64,000 nucleotides of DNA from Ligula intestinalis (lineage: Eukaryota > Platyhelminthes > Cestoda > Diphyllobothriidea > Diphyllobothriidae): NCBI GenBank assembly GCA_036362985.1, contig JAYGXS010000005.1, positions 46,105,263 to 46,169,262 of the forward strand, in the 5' to 3' direction. Positions 21,740 through 33,285 of the stretch are shown here, piece by piece (position 1 is the first letter of the stretch; the number at the start of each line of letters is the position of its first letter). Both the position numbers and the translations under genes were made by a program. A model generated the notes under the pieces. The model ran no database searches. It was given only the letters and a program-made list of their open reading frames with translations, and had not been told where the DNA came from.

Positions 21740-22305
21740 GTATCAGCGGAGAGTACGTCGTACCATTGGTATTTTCTAACATATTCATAATTTCCTGTGA
21801 GCACTGCGTGCCAGCTTACTTTTGGAGTATTAAAACATGAATGAAAAGTTCAATGATATAAAACGTTAGCTCGCTTAATGGTGAATTGGCCTTTTCTTTT
21901 TCAAAAATAACGCATAGGTCGACGCGTTGTCTCAGCTCACCTACGTGGCTGAATTCGTAAACATTATAATCGGCCCTTTGGTTCCATTCAGGCACTAGCT
22001 TTTAAATTACAATTTCTCACAACTGCTCACCTGTGGTCTATAATATATTTTAATATTGCAAAATGGCTTAATATAGAGAACTGGCAAACTGCTCTAAGAG
22101 TATATTTTATATCGATTCCAAATTAAAACATTTTCCCCAAAAAAGCATTTTCTGTAAAAAACGTCAGGCTACTAAGTAAGCATACAGCAAGCATTATGCT
22201 ACGAAGTGTCCATTTTAACAATAATCACTCGGTTACAATGATACTTAACGCTGAATGCCTCCTTGCGTGTTTATAGTTTGTTAAACAGCATGCGGACTCT
22301 GACCT
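21740..22305. other. AT-rich stretch without recognised feature
   Basis: Unique-looking sequence between the first 1.2-kb repeat and the GC-rich patch. Nothing recognised. Confidence 0.4.
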
Positions 22306-22309
22306 GCTG

Positions 22310-22580
22310 AACTTTCATGAGGCCGAAATACTTGAGTCATGGTTCACGGGCCCCCAATCCCAAAATGCGTGTGACGATTTGTACAATCCATATTTGGTGC
22401 CGAGGCTCAATTTGGCTGAAGCAAGTCGCCACCTGGGGAATGGACAGGCCACGGCGTCATCCTACGCCAACACCGGAGGAGCAGATAGCCGAGCAACCAT
22501 CACGCCCGAGTCCACCACGCGTGATAAAGTTTCGGCCAGTCAGAGCCCGCATACTTTTCATACCACCACACAATAAGGCA
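22310..22580. repeat. GC-rich patch, probable dispersed repeat
   Basis: This segment is markedly richer in G+C than its surroundings and has sharp edges. Frames on both strands stay open (for example IWLKQVATWGMDRPRRHPT on plus) without a recognisable domain. The composition contrast suggests an inserted repeat, possibly a SINE or part of a larger retroelement. I cannot name it. Confidence 0.35.
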
Positions 22581-22584
22581 ATTA

Positions 22585-24485
22585 GCATTAATTGTCGTTG
22601 TATGTTTGCACTTATGACAGCATCCTATAAATACTGCAATCTCCTGTGCATACGTTACGCTATCTGCTACCGCTATCTGACTATGTATCTGATGGCCAAT
22701 CTGCGACGGAGTTCGAAAAATCTGGCGAAAAAAGCCTTGTCCCAGCGATTGAGTTGTCTTCTTCTCCAAATGACCATCACAAAAGGATAATAAGGTATAT
22801 CATTTTAGGCATCAAATGGGTTCTACAGGTTGCCTCAGCGCAGGTGACCAAAAAAACCTGTCTGAATTACGGAACTTGAAAGTCGTCTGCCTTAAATAAG
22901 TTATATAGTTGATGTTGAGACAAAAATATCCCCATTCCTCTTAATATTAAAGATATCTGGGATAGGAACCGTGAACGCCCGGAAGCCGAAGTAGCGTTGT
23001 CTTACTAGCTTTGAATGGCCAACCTCGACAAGTATGTAATATGTGGTTTTAATGGAAGCCCTGCTACTGCCGGTGGCCTATTAGCACATAAATCGGATTC
23101 CAGACTCCCAACACAGTGTAAAATATATGAGTTTATTATCCGATAGTATTGCTAGCATAAAGAAGGGAGATCGGAATACAATTTTTGCTCACTGGCCGTC
23201 GTTAGTCACTCATACACCACCTCAAGTGGTATCGCTACTCGAGGCTCGATTTCACGATATTTTTGATCAGAGTCTAACGCTTAAACAACTGCGATATCAG
23301 TTCATTGATTTTGACTGACTGGTGACCTTGTTTTGTCATCGATTCTATCTGTCTTAGGCTGTTAGCAGCTACAGCCACGGGCAGCGACCGCAAAATAAGG
23401 CCCAGAACAGAGTGGTACGAGTGAGATGCGTTAGCGGTCGGTGAACGATTATCAACGAGTGTCAGTCAATGATTACTACAGGCAACCGAAAAGTCAGCCT
23501 ACCTAGCAAACATCTTCAGGTGGTGGTGATTTGTCAGGAAAGGAGCATTTTGATGGTACAAGACTAGGTGGGATCATCTTAACTTGGAAACGCAAAACGC
23601 TACAATTGCTCAAGCAGTAAATAAAATGGCAGCTTGCAACCACTGTTTTAGGAACGTTAATTTAATTTGCATAAGTACACAAAAATGAACAGCAACAAGC
23701 TCGAAAACCGTCACGAACCTAGTTTTACGTGCACAGGTGAAGGGCAAAATACATAGTGATACTGGTGAAAATGATTTTTTTAAAAACCATAGTTCCAGCA
23801 ATGTCACAAAGGTCAAAACGTACGGTCAAACAGTGTGGCATGCAAGGTGTAGTGCTCAGTAAGGAAGCTCTTTCATGGAAGTCACATGGAACACCGAAAT
23901 TAATGCAAAAGCCACTAAGAGAATCGGGATGATGTGCACTTACTTAACCAAGAAAGTAAATACCTTTGTTGTTTTGGAGGTTCGTTCCATCCTTTCCCAA
24001 AAGTGCATCTTCCTGCAAGGACACGCAATTCAAACCTGCGCCAGCTAAAGTTTTTGGCAGCAATAGAAACGGTATTTGCACTACCGTATTTTTCAGACTG
24101 TACCATCGGTCAGTAAGTCACAGAGGATAGGTGCATTCGTAAAGTTAATGGGAGTTTAAAAAATATCTGTATTGTAGTCTGTAACGCATGATGCCTAAAA
24201 ATATATTGCGTTTCCTAAGATTTCTGAGAGCTTCTTTGAAATAAAATCAGAAAGAATGAAGAAGCTACAAACTACGGTTGGTAAGTGATGACGAGGACAT
24301 ATGTGTTGCTTTAACAAGCCACAAGCACTCTATTTCATCGAATATAATTATCTGCTTGAATAATATATAACCATGCCTACAAAAAAGCACATTTTGGCCA
24401 GTAAAGAGTCAGGATTATTTACAAGCTCAATCTTGCTGTTCTCACTCGACGAAAACAGAACAAAAGAAAAAACTTTCTATTTTTT
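22585..24485. other. AT-rich stretch without recognised feature
   Basis: No gene or repeat end is recognised between the GC-rich patch and the second copy of the 1.2-kb repeat. Confidence 0.4.
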
Positions 24486-25675
24486 ACCATCGATTGCGGA
24501 TGTTTACTTATATTTGATATGCCACATCTTATTCCCCCGGCCAAGTGCCCACTTTTTTTCTGCGAATATGCATGTATCTTAGACTGAAGACAGTCCTCGT
24601 CTAAGCGCGATCTCCACACTTCGATCCTAAATCGCTGTTTTTCTGAAACTGGCTGTATAAGCTTCCCTGTTAGCAACAGGGAGGCCTCTGATGATTTGCC
24701 TTTCGAAGGAAATGCAAGATTTGTTCAATTTTACTGACGTGAAGTCGCATGCTTTTTGAGATCTGAATAATAATATTTAAACTGAAAATTATAAATTGGG
24801 GCTTTTTATATTTCCTGAAAAATGTACCTGCAACTCGGAATACATCAGTATCTCCACGGGAATAGATGGACAGGTCTAAATTTTAAGACAATATTCAGGC
24901 CAAAATTCATTAGCCAGTGTGGAAAAGTGTCATAATATATAGAAGCTGTCAGCATGCAGACAACGAACATGTGTATGGGGTTCTATAATGGCGAATAAGT
25001 ACATACGTTTTATTGCTGTCTACCTTTTGCCAGCTTGAAGATATAAGTCAGGTATTCCGGACTCGCTGATAGAGAGCGGCAAAAATATCAACGTCAAATG
25101 GTGGATACAATGGCGCACCCACTCTAATTTGGCAATTTATAGATGCCTGTGTTATGTCTCTCATTTTCTACTGATCTCCACTTATTTTTCTAGCTTTACG
25201 TAAAAAATACGTGGTCAATTTTAAAACGCATCATCCAAATGTTATCTTCAGCTGCCATTTTTTTGCTATATTGTAACTGACATTATAATACAGCAACACT
25301 TTAAAACGGTTAAACAATATTTTCATTGCGTTCTCAGAGAGGTTGCTGACCTTTTTTGGCTTTGCGATGTCTTCCCGTAGCATGCGCTATAGCTAACGTC
25401 TTATGTTTTGCAATGCATTATAATACCACACTACCACACTACCTCAAGTGTGAAGTAAGCAAAATCTACAAGTTTAAAGCCGACCTATCTCCGTAACAGA
25501 GGTTGATATAGTGTAAACCTTGAACTTTGAGCATTCATTAACCCTTTAACACGATGTTTCACCTTACCTATGACATATTAAGCCGTAAATTGAGCCATTT
25601 TTGCTGAAAACTCTAGATATTACCTACAAAACAAGGCTTTTTCTCTTTAGCTTGCTTTCTGAAGAAAAAAGACGC
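24486..25675. repeat. 1.2-kb dispersed repeat, copy 2
   Basis: Direct-orientation duplicate of 20520-21735. Left limit is at CCATCGATTG and right limit soon after CTCTAGATATTACC and AAAACAAGG. This copy is slightly shorter, with internal small deletions near 25080-25110 and 25425. The roughly 2.75-kb gap between copies is unrelated. Confidence 0.8.
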
Positions 25676-28249
25676 TGCACAGTTAGAGACGTGAAGTTTT
25701 GACCATGAAGAATGCAAGGAGTATTAGGAGGCCTTCTGCTGAATCGAACTGCTCACATGTATGCCTTCCATCGGCAGAACATCGAGAAAACACCTGTCTG
25801 GAATTTAAGATTGTATCTATACTGCTATAGTGGTAATTCTTTCGAAAGCTTATGAATTGTTTAAAAATTCCTGAAGCCTTGATATCTGGCAGAAAAGTCA
25901 TAAAATATAAATCAGTCAAAAAACCTAACAGGGACATATTTTGAATAATTACGAACCACATGGACCTTTGTTACAACCACATGTAAAGCACCATTGAGTC
26001 TCCGATTTGCACTTTGTCGTAAACTCACTGAAGGGTATGGAATATTACCGTACAATATTGCGGGTGCTGCAAGCAAAAGTCACAGAGAAATTTAACATCG
26101 AAGTTTAGCATTTATGTGGTCTTGCTTTTTTGATCGACTGACTAAATATAATCCTGCGAAAGACCTTGAGTTGGGAAAATCGCCCTCTTAATTTATTAAG
26201 AGTAATGGGCATTTATTGTGGTGAAATCAGAAGTTACCTAATATCTAAGGGATTTCCTATGCTGTTAAGTAAGGCAGAACCGAAATTTTTAAAAATATGC
26301 AATATGTTATGGAAGGACTCCAAAATAATTTTTCAAAAACCATTAAACATTTTCACCGCAAAATTAGAAAATTCTGTTCGAAATTGTTCAGAGGCATATG
26401 AGGCTATGTTTACCGAATCACATTTATTTGTTGAAAGAAGGAACAACTGAATTTTTAGGCAGTATGTTTGGTTAAAATGATACGTTTTTCTCCACAAAAT
26501 GCGGTACGAAATTGTTGGTCACATTTTGTCTACTTGTATCGCATTTTTGCAATATAATAAAAAAATATCTATCTATTTTATCTTAAAAGTAGGTCTGTGT
26601 AGAACGTATTAAGTCTTAGTCATGTCCAAATATACTTCTTCGCTCTGCGCTTATGCGTTATTAAGAAACAAAAACAACAGGATAATAACATTTATGAAAT
26701 TAACTTACTTCAGATGTGGCCACAATTTTTACATTCGCAAACTTAGAACAGGCCGCAAAAAATTCAGTAATATTAGGAGATAAGTGCGTTTTTTTATTCC
26801 CAGTCAAATTTAATCGTTTGTATTCAGGTTGATTTTAAAAATAATTTTCAAAAATCTCAATTCGCGTTTTGACATTACCTTGGACGAAGTTAATATACAT
26901 ATACATTCGTCAGCTAAATAACTAATTAAACCAAGTTCAAAAAGGGAACCTATTGAAAAAGGTATTTTTAATTAATCTTAGGAATAAAAATACCAAACTT
27001 CTGTTTTGTACGTTTTTGTTGCTCAACAATGTGGTCCGCTGTTTTGAGGCGTTTCTAAATATGGTCTTCAAAACCAAATTTTTTGAAGACTAATATCCAA
27101 CAAATCTTTTTTTCTGGTTAACGCTCTTAAGGCATACCTTATTAAAAGGTGTTGATATGATCGTCGAACGAATCTCGATTGATGGAAGAACTCACGAAGA
27201 CATTGCAGACGATCAAAAATCATGCAGGCATTTAAAGGACGACATTAGATAAATAGTTATAAATAAGTGATAATATTAATTAAAAAGTTCTACTGAAGAA
27301 AACATATTTCTATTTAAAGAAAGTGGTTAACTATACCTTAAAATTAAGTTGAGATTTCAACTTGTCATTCAAATATATAGCGGTTCTTACGTCACCGGAA
27401 TTTGAGGATTATGGGGGAAATTTTGTTTTCGTAACAAACACTTTGTCTTTAAAATACATATAAAATTAGTAAGCGTTTGTTCAGAAAAATAAATTTCCCG
27501 ATAATCTTCAAGACCAAAAAGTTCTAAATGTGAATTATGCTGTAAACTTTTGTTTTTTCACTTTTTGTAAACACGTTCACGTCAGTAATTTAAGTACTGA
27601 TCAAACCCTTTACAAACTTAGGCATTTTGTATGCAGCACTTCTTACCCTGTATGTAAGAATATAACGTTTGCCCTGGAACTACACATTAATATCCAAAAA
27701 CCAATAACAGCAAGACATGCAACAGTGATTCTGTAAAATCTACTGGCTGAAGACATGCATGCCCAATGCCCTAGTTTCTGTCGATTCACATAAAAAACTG
27801 AAGTATTTTTGCATTTATAACTTCGATAAGAAGGAGCACATATATTCAGAAATTGTCCTTGCATAGACACAGTAGCTTTAGTTAACAGAGTTTTCTTGCC
27901 GCAGTGTACTAGGGTTGCTATTTAAGGAAAGAACTGTTTCCTTCATTAAAAAAATTACACATCCTTCGGGCAAAATCTCAAAAGAGAAGAAAATACCTAA
28001 GACCACCGGGAGGGTCATTTCTCCCACGTAAAATGGGCAGAAGAATAGACTAGATTTTTAACCAGACACGTGATGTTTAAATTATTTTTATTTTTCCCTT
28101 ATACTAGATAAGGCATAATTGCGCACTTAATCTCCCTAAGGATTATAATCTAGGTAGGATATCTAATGAAATATGAAGATCACAATTTGAGTGTGGACTC
28201 TAACGCACACTTGAGGTTGTTTTTCGTTTTTTCATGTATTTGAATTTAA
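25676..28249. other. AT-rich stretch without recognised feature
   Basis: Very AT-rich. A 94-residue plus frame at 26166-26450 is open but has no family I can identify. TTTACAAACTTAGGC near 27610 also occurs near 18495, suggesting old dispersed repeat material. Confidence 0.35.
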
Positions 28250-28335
28250 GGAAGTCAAGTCAAGCTAACGAACGTTTTCGATTAATTTATCATCAGGCAA
28301 TACATTTATATAAAGAGGGTAGAGATAACAAATTT
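28250..28335 (-). mobile_element. Solo PLE family A terminus
   Basis: GGAAGTCAAG, then CGAACGTTTTCGATTAAT, CATCAGGCAATAC and GAGGGTAGAG match 657-735 in the same (minus) orientation. Only the last 80 or so bases of the family are present. The end box GGAAGTCAAG is shared by all three family A termini. No body is attached. Confidence 0.7.
28264..28300 (-). ncRNA. Hammerhead-ribozyme-like motif, family A
   Basis: On the minus strand: CTGATGA, T, AAATTAATC, then GAAAACGTTC. Helix III would be the self-complementary AACGTT, with C as the cleavage base, and GT pairing with GC upstream. Stem II is minimal. Confidence 0.4.
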
Positions 28336-28724
28336 AGGCGCAGAATGCTATTTACTAGAACAGAGTTCTATTAAGATCAGAAAACTGGGGGCACAAAAGG
28401 GACGGAATGGGGCTAAATCGTTCGTTTTATTGATATTCAGGGTATTTCTTACACTACTAAGGTCTGCAAACAAGACTTTCTGCCTGCGCGTGTTGTACTA
28501 TATAAAAACTTTGATAAAAAACAAAAACATTTTGGATGACATTTATTTAAAGGACAGACGATTTGATTTTGCGTTCAAAAAATTATGGTAAGAGCAAAGT
28601 ACATCAAAAAAACATTATTGTGCAAATGTGCTAACTTTTGTGCCATTAAATTGACAAAATAAACTTATAAAGCTGCAAATCACTCAACCCCTACGAAAAT
28701 AATGACCATAAACAGGCATTTATT

Positions 28725-28975
28725 GCTTTTATCATCCCCGGAAGAGGAAGAAGAAGAGGCGATTTCTGAGACCGATGTGTATTTTGGCTAACGTTTCAAA
28801 GGCGTGCTCGCATACATCGTCAGAGCATGTTGTCTGTATTCTTCGTCACGTCAAATGAATGTGCTGACCAGTAGCTTTGCCCAATGCCTATGTGTCAATC
28901 GAGTGCACCGATCGATTTTCGTGGTTTTTTGAATTGCTTGCGCCCTCACTGGCGTTTTCATGAGCTATCAAGTTA
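28725..28975 (-). mobile_element. Solo PLE family C terminus
   Basis: From the (GAAGAA)n end at 28740 through the ribozyme and into the coding tail (minus strand), this matches the left arm at 31723 closely. It ends at about 28975 without an endonuclease domain. The outer flank starts TTATCATCCCCGGAAGAGG, as at 31727. Confidence 0.7.
28783..28830 (-). ncRNA. Hammerhead-ribozyme-like motif, family C
   Basis: On the minus strand: stem I GCT with AGC, CTGACGA (28817-28823), T, a GC-containing stem II region, GAAACGTT (28790-28797). Helix III is ACGT. Core and stem I are intact. Confidence 0.6.
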
Positions 28976-29530
28976 AATAAAGATTTAAAAACTAAAATCG
29001 AATTATGTCATTTTTTATTAGCAACCCCATCTACGGAGATTTCAGATAACGAGCCAGCCATTTGCGGAAAATGTGTTTAGATTGACGAGCTTCCGTTCAG
29101 TTAACGAATGGTCAGTGCGTACTTGTGTGCCTGCATCCACCGTTGGCAGTTGCTCCCAGGGTATGTGCCCTTGTTCACCTGCAGCTAGTACGTGAACTGT
29201 TACACGTTTATTGGCTGCATTTTGCGAGATAAACGCTTCACATGATGACATCGATGCTGGAAAATATCAAAATCGTTAACTAAGGTTCCAATTCATTGCT
29301 TATTATATACTAGCCGCTGCCCGTCTGCCCAAAACCAATCGTTGCAGCACAACAGGGTTTGTGAGTATGCTTTTCTAATCGTGTATCTCCTATCCACCAC
29401 CGTATATACACATGAAAACACCAGAGACTATGAGAAGGGTAGACTGATGCAGTCGGTTTCAGGTTTGTTCTGCCTTCATCAGTTAACCATAACTTGGACA
29501 TCCAGCTGGGACTGGAAACAAAGATATCTG
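28976..29530. other. No recognised feature
   Basis: Mixed-composition sequence with a 69-residue minus frame at 29042-29251 that I cannot assign. Confidence 0.35.
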
Positions 29531-29534
29531 CATA

Positions 29535-30045
29535 AGTAGGAGCGTTGACCGGGGGAGGTGACGCTTTGGGTAGTTGTCTCGCCTACACATCTTCAGAGAA
29601 CGAACATTCTGGCTCACGGTCCTCGTCCTAATGCCGCCCTTTCTTGTGTGTGCCTGTTGTACCAATCACGGTTAAGACGCGGGCAGTTGACGACGTGGCC
29701 AACCTCGGCATGCTGAGGACCAGTCAGGGCGCCACAGGAGCACCACAGGGGGCGACGAAACGGACGCGCATGAGGCCGACACCATCGCAGGCAGCACGGC
29801 GACAGACAGGGCAAATGAAGAGACTGTAGGTGCGGCAAGCGACACACGCAGTGATTCAACCATGATCGGTGGAATAGGTACACGCAAGAAAGGGCGGCAT
29901 AAAGACAAGAACCGTGAGCAAGAGTGTCCATTCTCTTAGACGAGACAACTACTTGAAGCATCAGACTTATAATAATCCTCTCCCGGTGACCGCTTCTTCC
30001 TTCTTCTGATTTACTACCTGGGAATCCCATTTTCAACACTATTAC
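29535..30045. mobile_element. Inverted pair of PLE family B termini without a body
   Basis: The left arm (29535-29700, minus) and right arm (29830-30045, plus) both carry the family B tail (IG..GT.KKGRH.D, then REPE or REQE, FS) and the end. The spacer is only about 130 bp of tail-like GC-rich sequence. This is the same architecture as 47-620 and as the termini of 14465-16620, but without RT or endonuclease. Confidence 0.7.
29555..29605 (-). ncRNA. Hammerhead-ribozyme-like motif, family B (degenerate)
   Basis: On the minus strand: CTGAAGA (29590-29596), T, GTGTAG...CTACCC, then AAAGCGTC instead of GAAACGTC. CUGANGA is intact, but the GAAA side is mutated. The right-hand partner (29930-29975) has lost CUGANGA altogether. 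Confidence 0.4.
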
Positions 30046-30672
30046 TACACAAACAAATGGTTAAGTACGGCGGGGATTGTCCAAAAACTGAGTCTATTAG
30101 ATGTGTCCTAAAAACGTCCTCGACCAGACAGCACAATGACAGTTTAACAGGCAAGAATAGTGCGTGTGTTAAGTCGTTGTAGTTCGGCAGTACGCAATAA
30201 GCTTTTAGTTGCCCATATAACGTGACTTCTATGAATCTGTGAATCAGGCGTGCCATCCACACCGACTTGGTTGAGATCGTGCTCCATTGTGATTCTGACA
30301 GTGGCTCGCAGCTGGCGATAAGGAATGTCCTATCAACGATCAACTTTCACATATAATACATGGAATTATCAGTAAGGTGGTTATAGGCCCGTCGTAACTT
30401 CATAGATGGACAGAATGGGATCGAAAGAGAGAGACATTATTGTGCCCGATTGACATAAACACTAAGTGAGATAACTCATGAAATTAAATGTCTTTTACAG
30501 TAAAATCCTCTTTTCGCAAACACAGCTGAAGCTGTGGACTAAAAGTATTTCACTAATAAAGTACTTGTCATTCTTCGAAATCGGTCATATTGCGATTTGT
30601 GTGATGAGATAGTTAAAAAGAGTTCCCAATCGGCATGCCGATCGGAGACATGAAGCAATTACTCTTAAGCTG
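30046..30672. other. No recognised feature
   Basis: A 109-residue minus frame (30014-30343) overlaps the end of the PLE arm and has no recognisable family. Nothing else is supported before the gap. Confidence 0.3.
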
Positions 30673-30682
30673 NNNNNNNNNN
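30673..30682. other. Assembly gap (10 N)
   Basis: Ten consecutive N. The length is probably nominal, so distances across it are unreliable. Confidence 0.98.
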
Positions 30683-30765
30683 GGTTTGCCTAAAACTTTT
30701 GTTAACTCTACCCTCCCTTATATTACTGTTCCTTCGTTCGCTTAACTTGACTTCCTTAATAGTTT
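30683..30765 (+). mobile_element. PLE family A terminus with the ribozyme core deleted
   Basis: GGTTTGCCT...ACTCTACCCTCCCTTATATTA and CGTTCGCTTAACTTGACTTCC match the complement of 657-752. About 30 bases covering CTGATGA to GAAACGTT are replaced by CTGTTCC. The copy starts directly at the gap, so its body, if any, is in unassembled sequence. Confidence 0.7.
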
Positions 30766-31720
30766 TACTAGACCTGATAGTAGTTTCTTCGTTTTATTCA
30801 TTGCTTGAATTTCGTTGGACTAAGGCAATGAACATTTCGCTTGATTTTGCCGACTGCGAGGTCACAGGCGTAAAATATTTCATAAGCTCGAGTGCAGACA
30901 TGAAAATCAGCAACCAATAAATTCGAATGGACTTGTCACTAAGAGAACTATTTTTTCTGTTATATTTTTTTGCAATTATTTTGGGATTTTGAATCCGACA
31001 ATGTTCAGACAGTCCTTCATGCGGCGATGGCCACTATACGATTTTCACTGCCTTCAGTCGATTGACCTTAAATGAGAATTATATTCTACATGCTTCCGAA
31101 AACTCTCAGAATAAAATAATTCTTCAAAGTATTTACTTAAATACCGAGGTTTTCAAACAGTTTTCTGCAGTTTTTTTTGTGGGTCAGGGTTCTAGACTTA
31201 CCCACACATGCTTACTCATTGCCGATAAAAATGAACGTTAACAGCAAAATTATCGGATAAATGTGTCTAAGATTCATTTTTTTTAAAATCTCATTGTATT
31301 GAGTAACCTTTGGTAAAAAACGTTTGAGTTAGATATTTCGGCATCAAAAATGTCTGTATTTTACTTTTTTAAGACTTTGGCCAGTGTTTTGACTTTTTTA
31401 AAACGCAATGATATATATTCTGCTAACAATGAAAAAAATAACTTTTTATGTGTAACTGAACAGTTTTCAAAACACTTGTTCACTTCAAAGCTCAGTTCTG
31501 AAGTAAGAAATGCAGAGCAAAGCGGCAAAATATAAATGACGATTTAAGGAAATTAATTACCTATCGCCCGTTAAGTTTCACGGTTTTCTTAACATCTATT
31601 TTGCTCTACGAACTGAAAAGGTTAAGATATCATTTGCATATGATTTGCAGAGAATAATGACAGCATTTTTTTTGGATTATATATGCCTCGATGCGAAAAA
31701 AGTCAAGGTCCAGATAAAGT
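30766..31720. other. AT-rich stretch without recognised feature
   Basis: No gene or repeat end was recognised. Confidence 0.4.
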
Positions 31721-31782
31721 ATTCCGTTCATCATCCCCGGAAGAGAAAGAAGAAGAGACGATTTCTGAGACCGATGTGTATT

Positions 31783-31830
31783 TTGGCTAACGTTTCAAAG
31801 GCGTGCTTGCATACATCGTCAGAGCATGTT
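31783..31830 (-). ncRNA. Hammerhead-ribozyme-like motif, family C
   Basis: On the minus strand: stem I GCT with AGC, CTGACGA (31816-31822), T, stem II region, GAAACGTT (31789-31796). The core is intact and it is nearly identical to 28783-28830. Confidence 0.6.
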
Positions 31831-32497
31831 GTCTGTATTCCTCTTCGCGTCATATGAATGTGTCTGACCAGTAGCTCTGCTTAATGCCTATGTGTTAATC
31901 GATTGCACCGATCGATTTTTGTGGCTGTTTGGATTGCTCGCGCCCTCACCGGCGTTTCCATGAGCTCTCAAGTCAGTTTTGTGTCTCGTGAGCGATTCCA
32001 CTCTCTTCGCTCGCGGCTGCCGGCTGTTGCCCTGCTTAGTTCTCTCCATCTGACCTATTTCGCCCGTCTGAGACCAATGTTAGCCTTTTGCGGAGCGCTT
32101 GGTAGGCGGAATGAAGGCCCATAGCTTTGCTTAGTGGGCCAAGACTGCACTGCAAGGTATGTCGGTGTAACGGGCACACGCCTTGGCACAAGGTTGCATG
32201 AGCATCGGCTCGCAATCAACCGCCAGTGCAAACTGTCTTTGGTCTATGGACACGAACAGCAGAAAAAGCACACATTCGCCTTTTAAAAAGCAAGAGGAAT
32301 AGGCCGAGCCAACGAGAAGAGAGTGGAAACGCTCACGAGACACAAAACCGACTTGACAGCTCATGGAAACACTGGTGAGGGCGCAAGCAATCCAAACAGC
32401 CAGGAAAATCGATTGGTGCACTCGATCGACACATACGCATTAGGCAAAGCTACTGGTCAGACACATTCATTTGACGCGAAGAGGAATACAGACAACA

Positions 32498-32538
32498 TGC
32501 TCTGACGATGTATGCGAGCATGCTTTTGAAAAGTCAGC
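32498..32538 (+). ncRNA. Hammerhead-ribozyme-like motif, family C (mutated helix III)
   Basis: CTGACGA at 32502-32508 with upstream GCT, then a TGTATGCGAGCATGC stem II region and GAAAAGTC in place of GAAACGTT. The helix III change should disable it. The PLE terminus stops here and the tandem repeat begins. Confidence 0.45.
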
Positions 32539-32540
32539 GG

Positions 32541-32615
32541 GGATTCACTGATGAGCCGGACCCCTAGCAGTTGTGTAGAGCAGCGGCAGAATACTGGCAA
32601 AGCAAGTGTGTAAGC
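32541..32615 (+). ncRNA. Hammerhead-ribozyme-like motif in tandem unit 1
   Basis: CTGATGA (32548-32554), GCCGGA pairing with TACTGGC-like bases (32592-32598), then AAAGCAAGTGTG in place of GAAACACGTGCC. Stem II is good, but helix III and the GAAA side are decayed. Confidence 0.4.
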
Positions 32616-32876
32616 CTTTAGGCAAGTACTTTTTCTGTTAGTATTTTTAAGTGACAACGTCAATGTATACTATTGAAGACTTTCCTGTGGCAGCAGGTGT
32701 ATATTTTATTAGGGTTGAAGGGTATCAGGGCAAATATACACTTACAATTTTGTTCTACGACTATAGACCTCATGTTTACTGATATATACCGTGATCAGAA
32801 ATTAAATTCTCTGGCGATTAAAAACCAGATCATTCTATACCAATATATTAACCAGAATGCATATAGAGAAACCGGG

Positions 32877-32950
32877 GGACCGTAAGATGAGTCGGACCTC
32901 TATCAGTTATGTCAAGCAGTGGCAAAATACCGGTGAAACACGTGCCTCGA
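32877..32950 (+). ncRNA. Hammerhead-ribozyme-like motif in tandem unit 2
   Basis: GTCGG (32891-32895) can pair with CCGGT before GAAACACGTGCC (32930-32946), so stem II and the GAAA side are good here. The CUGA side is damaged (AAGATGA instead of CTGATGA). It is complementary in its defects to unit 3. Confidence 0.45.
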
Positions 32951-33208
32951 CATTTAAGCAAGTACCTAGCCTGTAAGTATGGTAAGTTACGTCAATGCAT
33001 ACTCTTTAAGACTGTCCTGTGGCAGCAGCTGTATATTTCATTAGGGTTGACGGGTTTCAACACAAATATATACTAACAATTTCGCTCTACGATTATAGAA
33101 CTTATTAATAGTGGTTTATACCGCAATCAGAAATTAATTTCTCTGGAGATTAATAACCTGAACTTCCTTCACCGGTATATCAACCAGAGAACAGATAGGG
33201 AAAGCGAG

Positions 33209-33285
33209 GGACCCACTGATGAGCAGGACCCCTAGCAGTTGTGTCAAGCGGTGGCAGAATACTGGCAAAACACGTGCCTGGGCCT
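33209..33285 (+). ncRNA. Hammerhead-ribozyme-like motif in tandem unit 3
   Basis: Stem I CCCA (33212-33215) pairs with TGGG (33279-33282). Core CTGATGA lies at 33216-33222. Stem II GCAGG pairs with ACTGGC-like bases (GCCGG/CCGGC when the units are compared) around a long loop of about 34 bases. Then AAA and CACGTG (self-complementary helix III) follow. In this unit G12 of GAAA is replaced (GGCAAAACAC), whereas unit 2 keeps GAAACACGTGCC. No single unit is fully intact. Confidence 0.5.

Larger units (their letters stand above)
31723..32538. mobile_element. Inverted pair of PLE family C termini
   Basis: The left arm (31723-32134, minus) and right arm (32135-32538, plus) each contain the tail of a family C element, ending in ribozyme and, on the left, the GAAGAAGAAG end. 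The right arm also keeps part of the endonuclease: DCTARYVGVTGTRLGTRLHEH at about 32140-32200, compared with DCTARYAGETGRDLGTRSHEH at 63.5 kb. The arms meet almost without spacer, forming a palindrome-like structure of about 800 bp. Confidence 0.75.
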
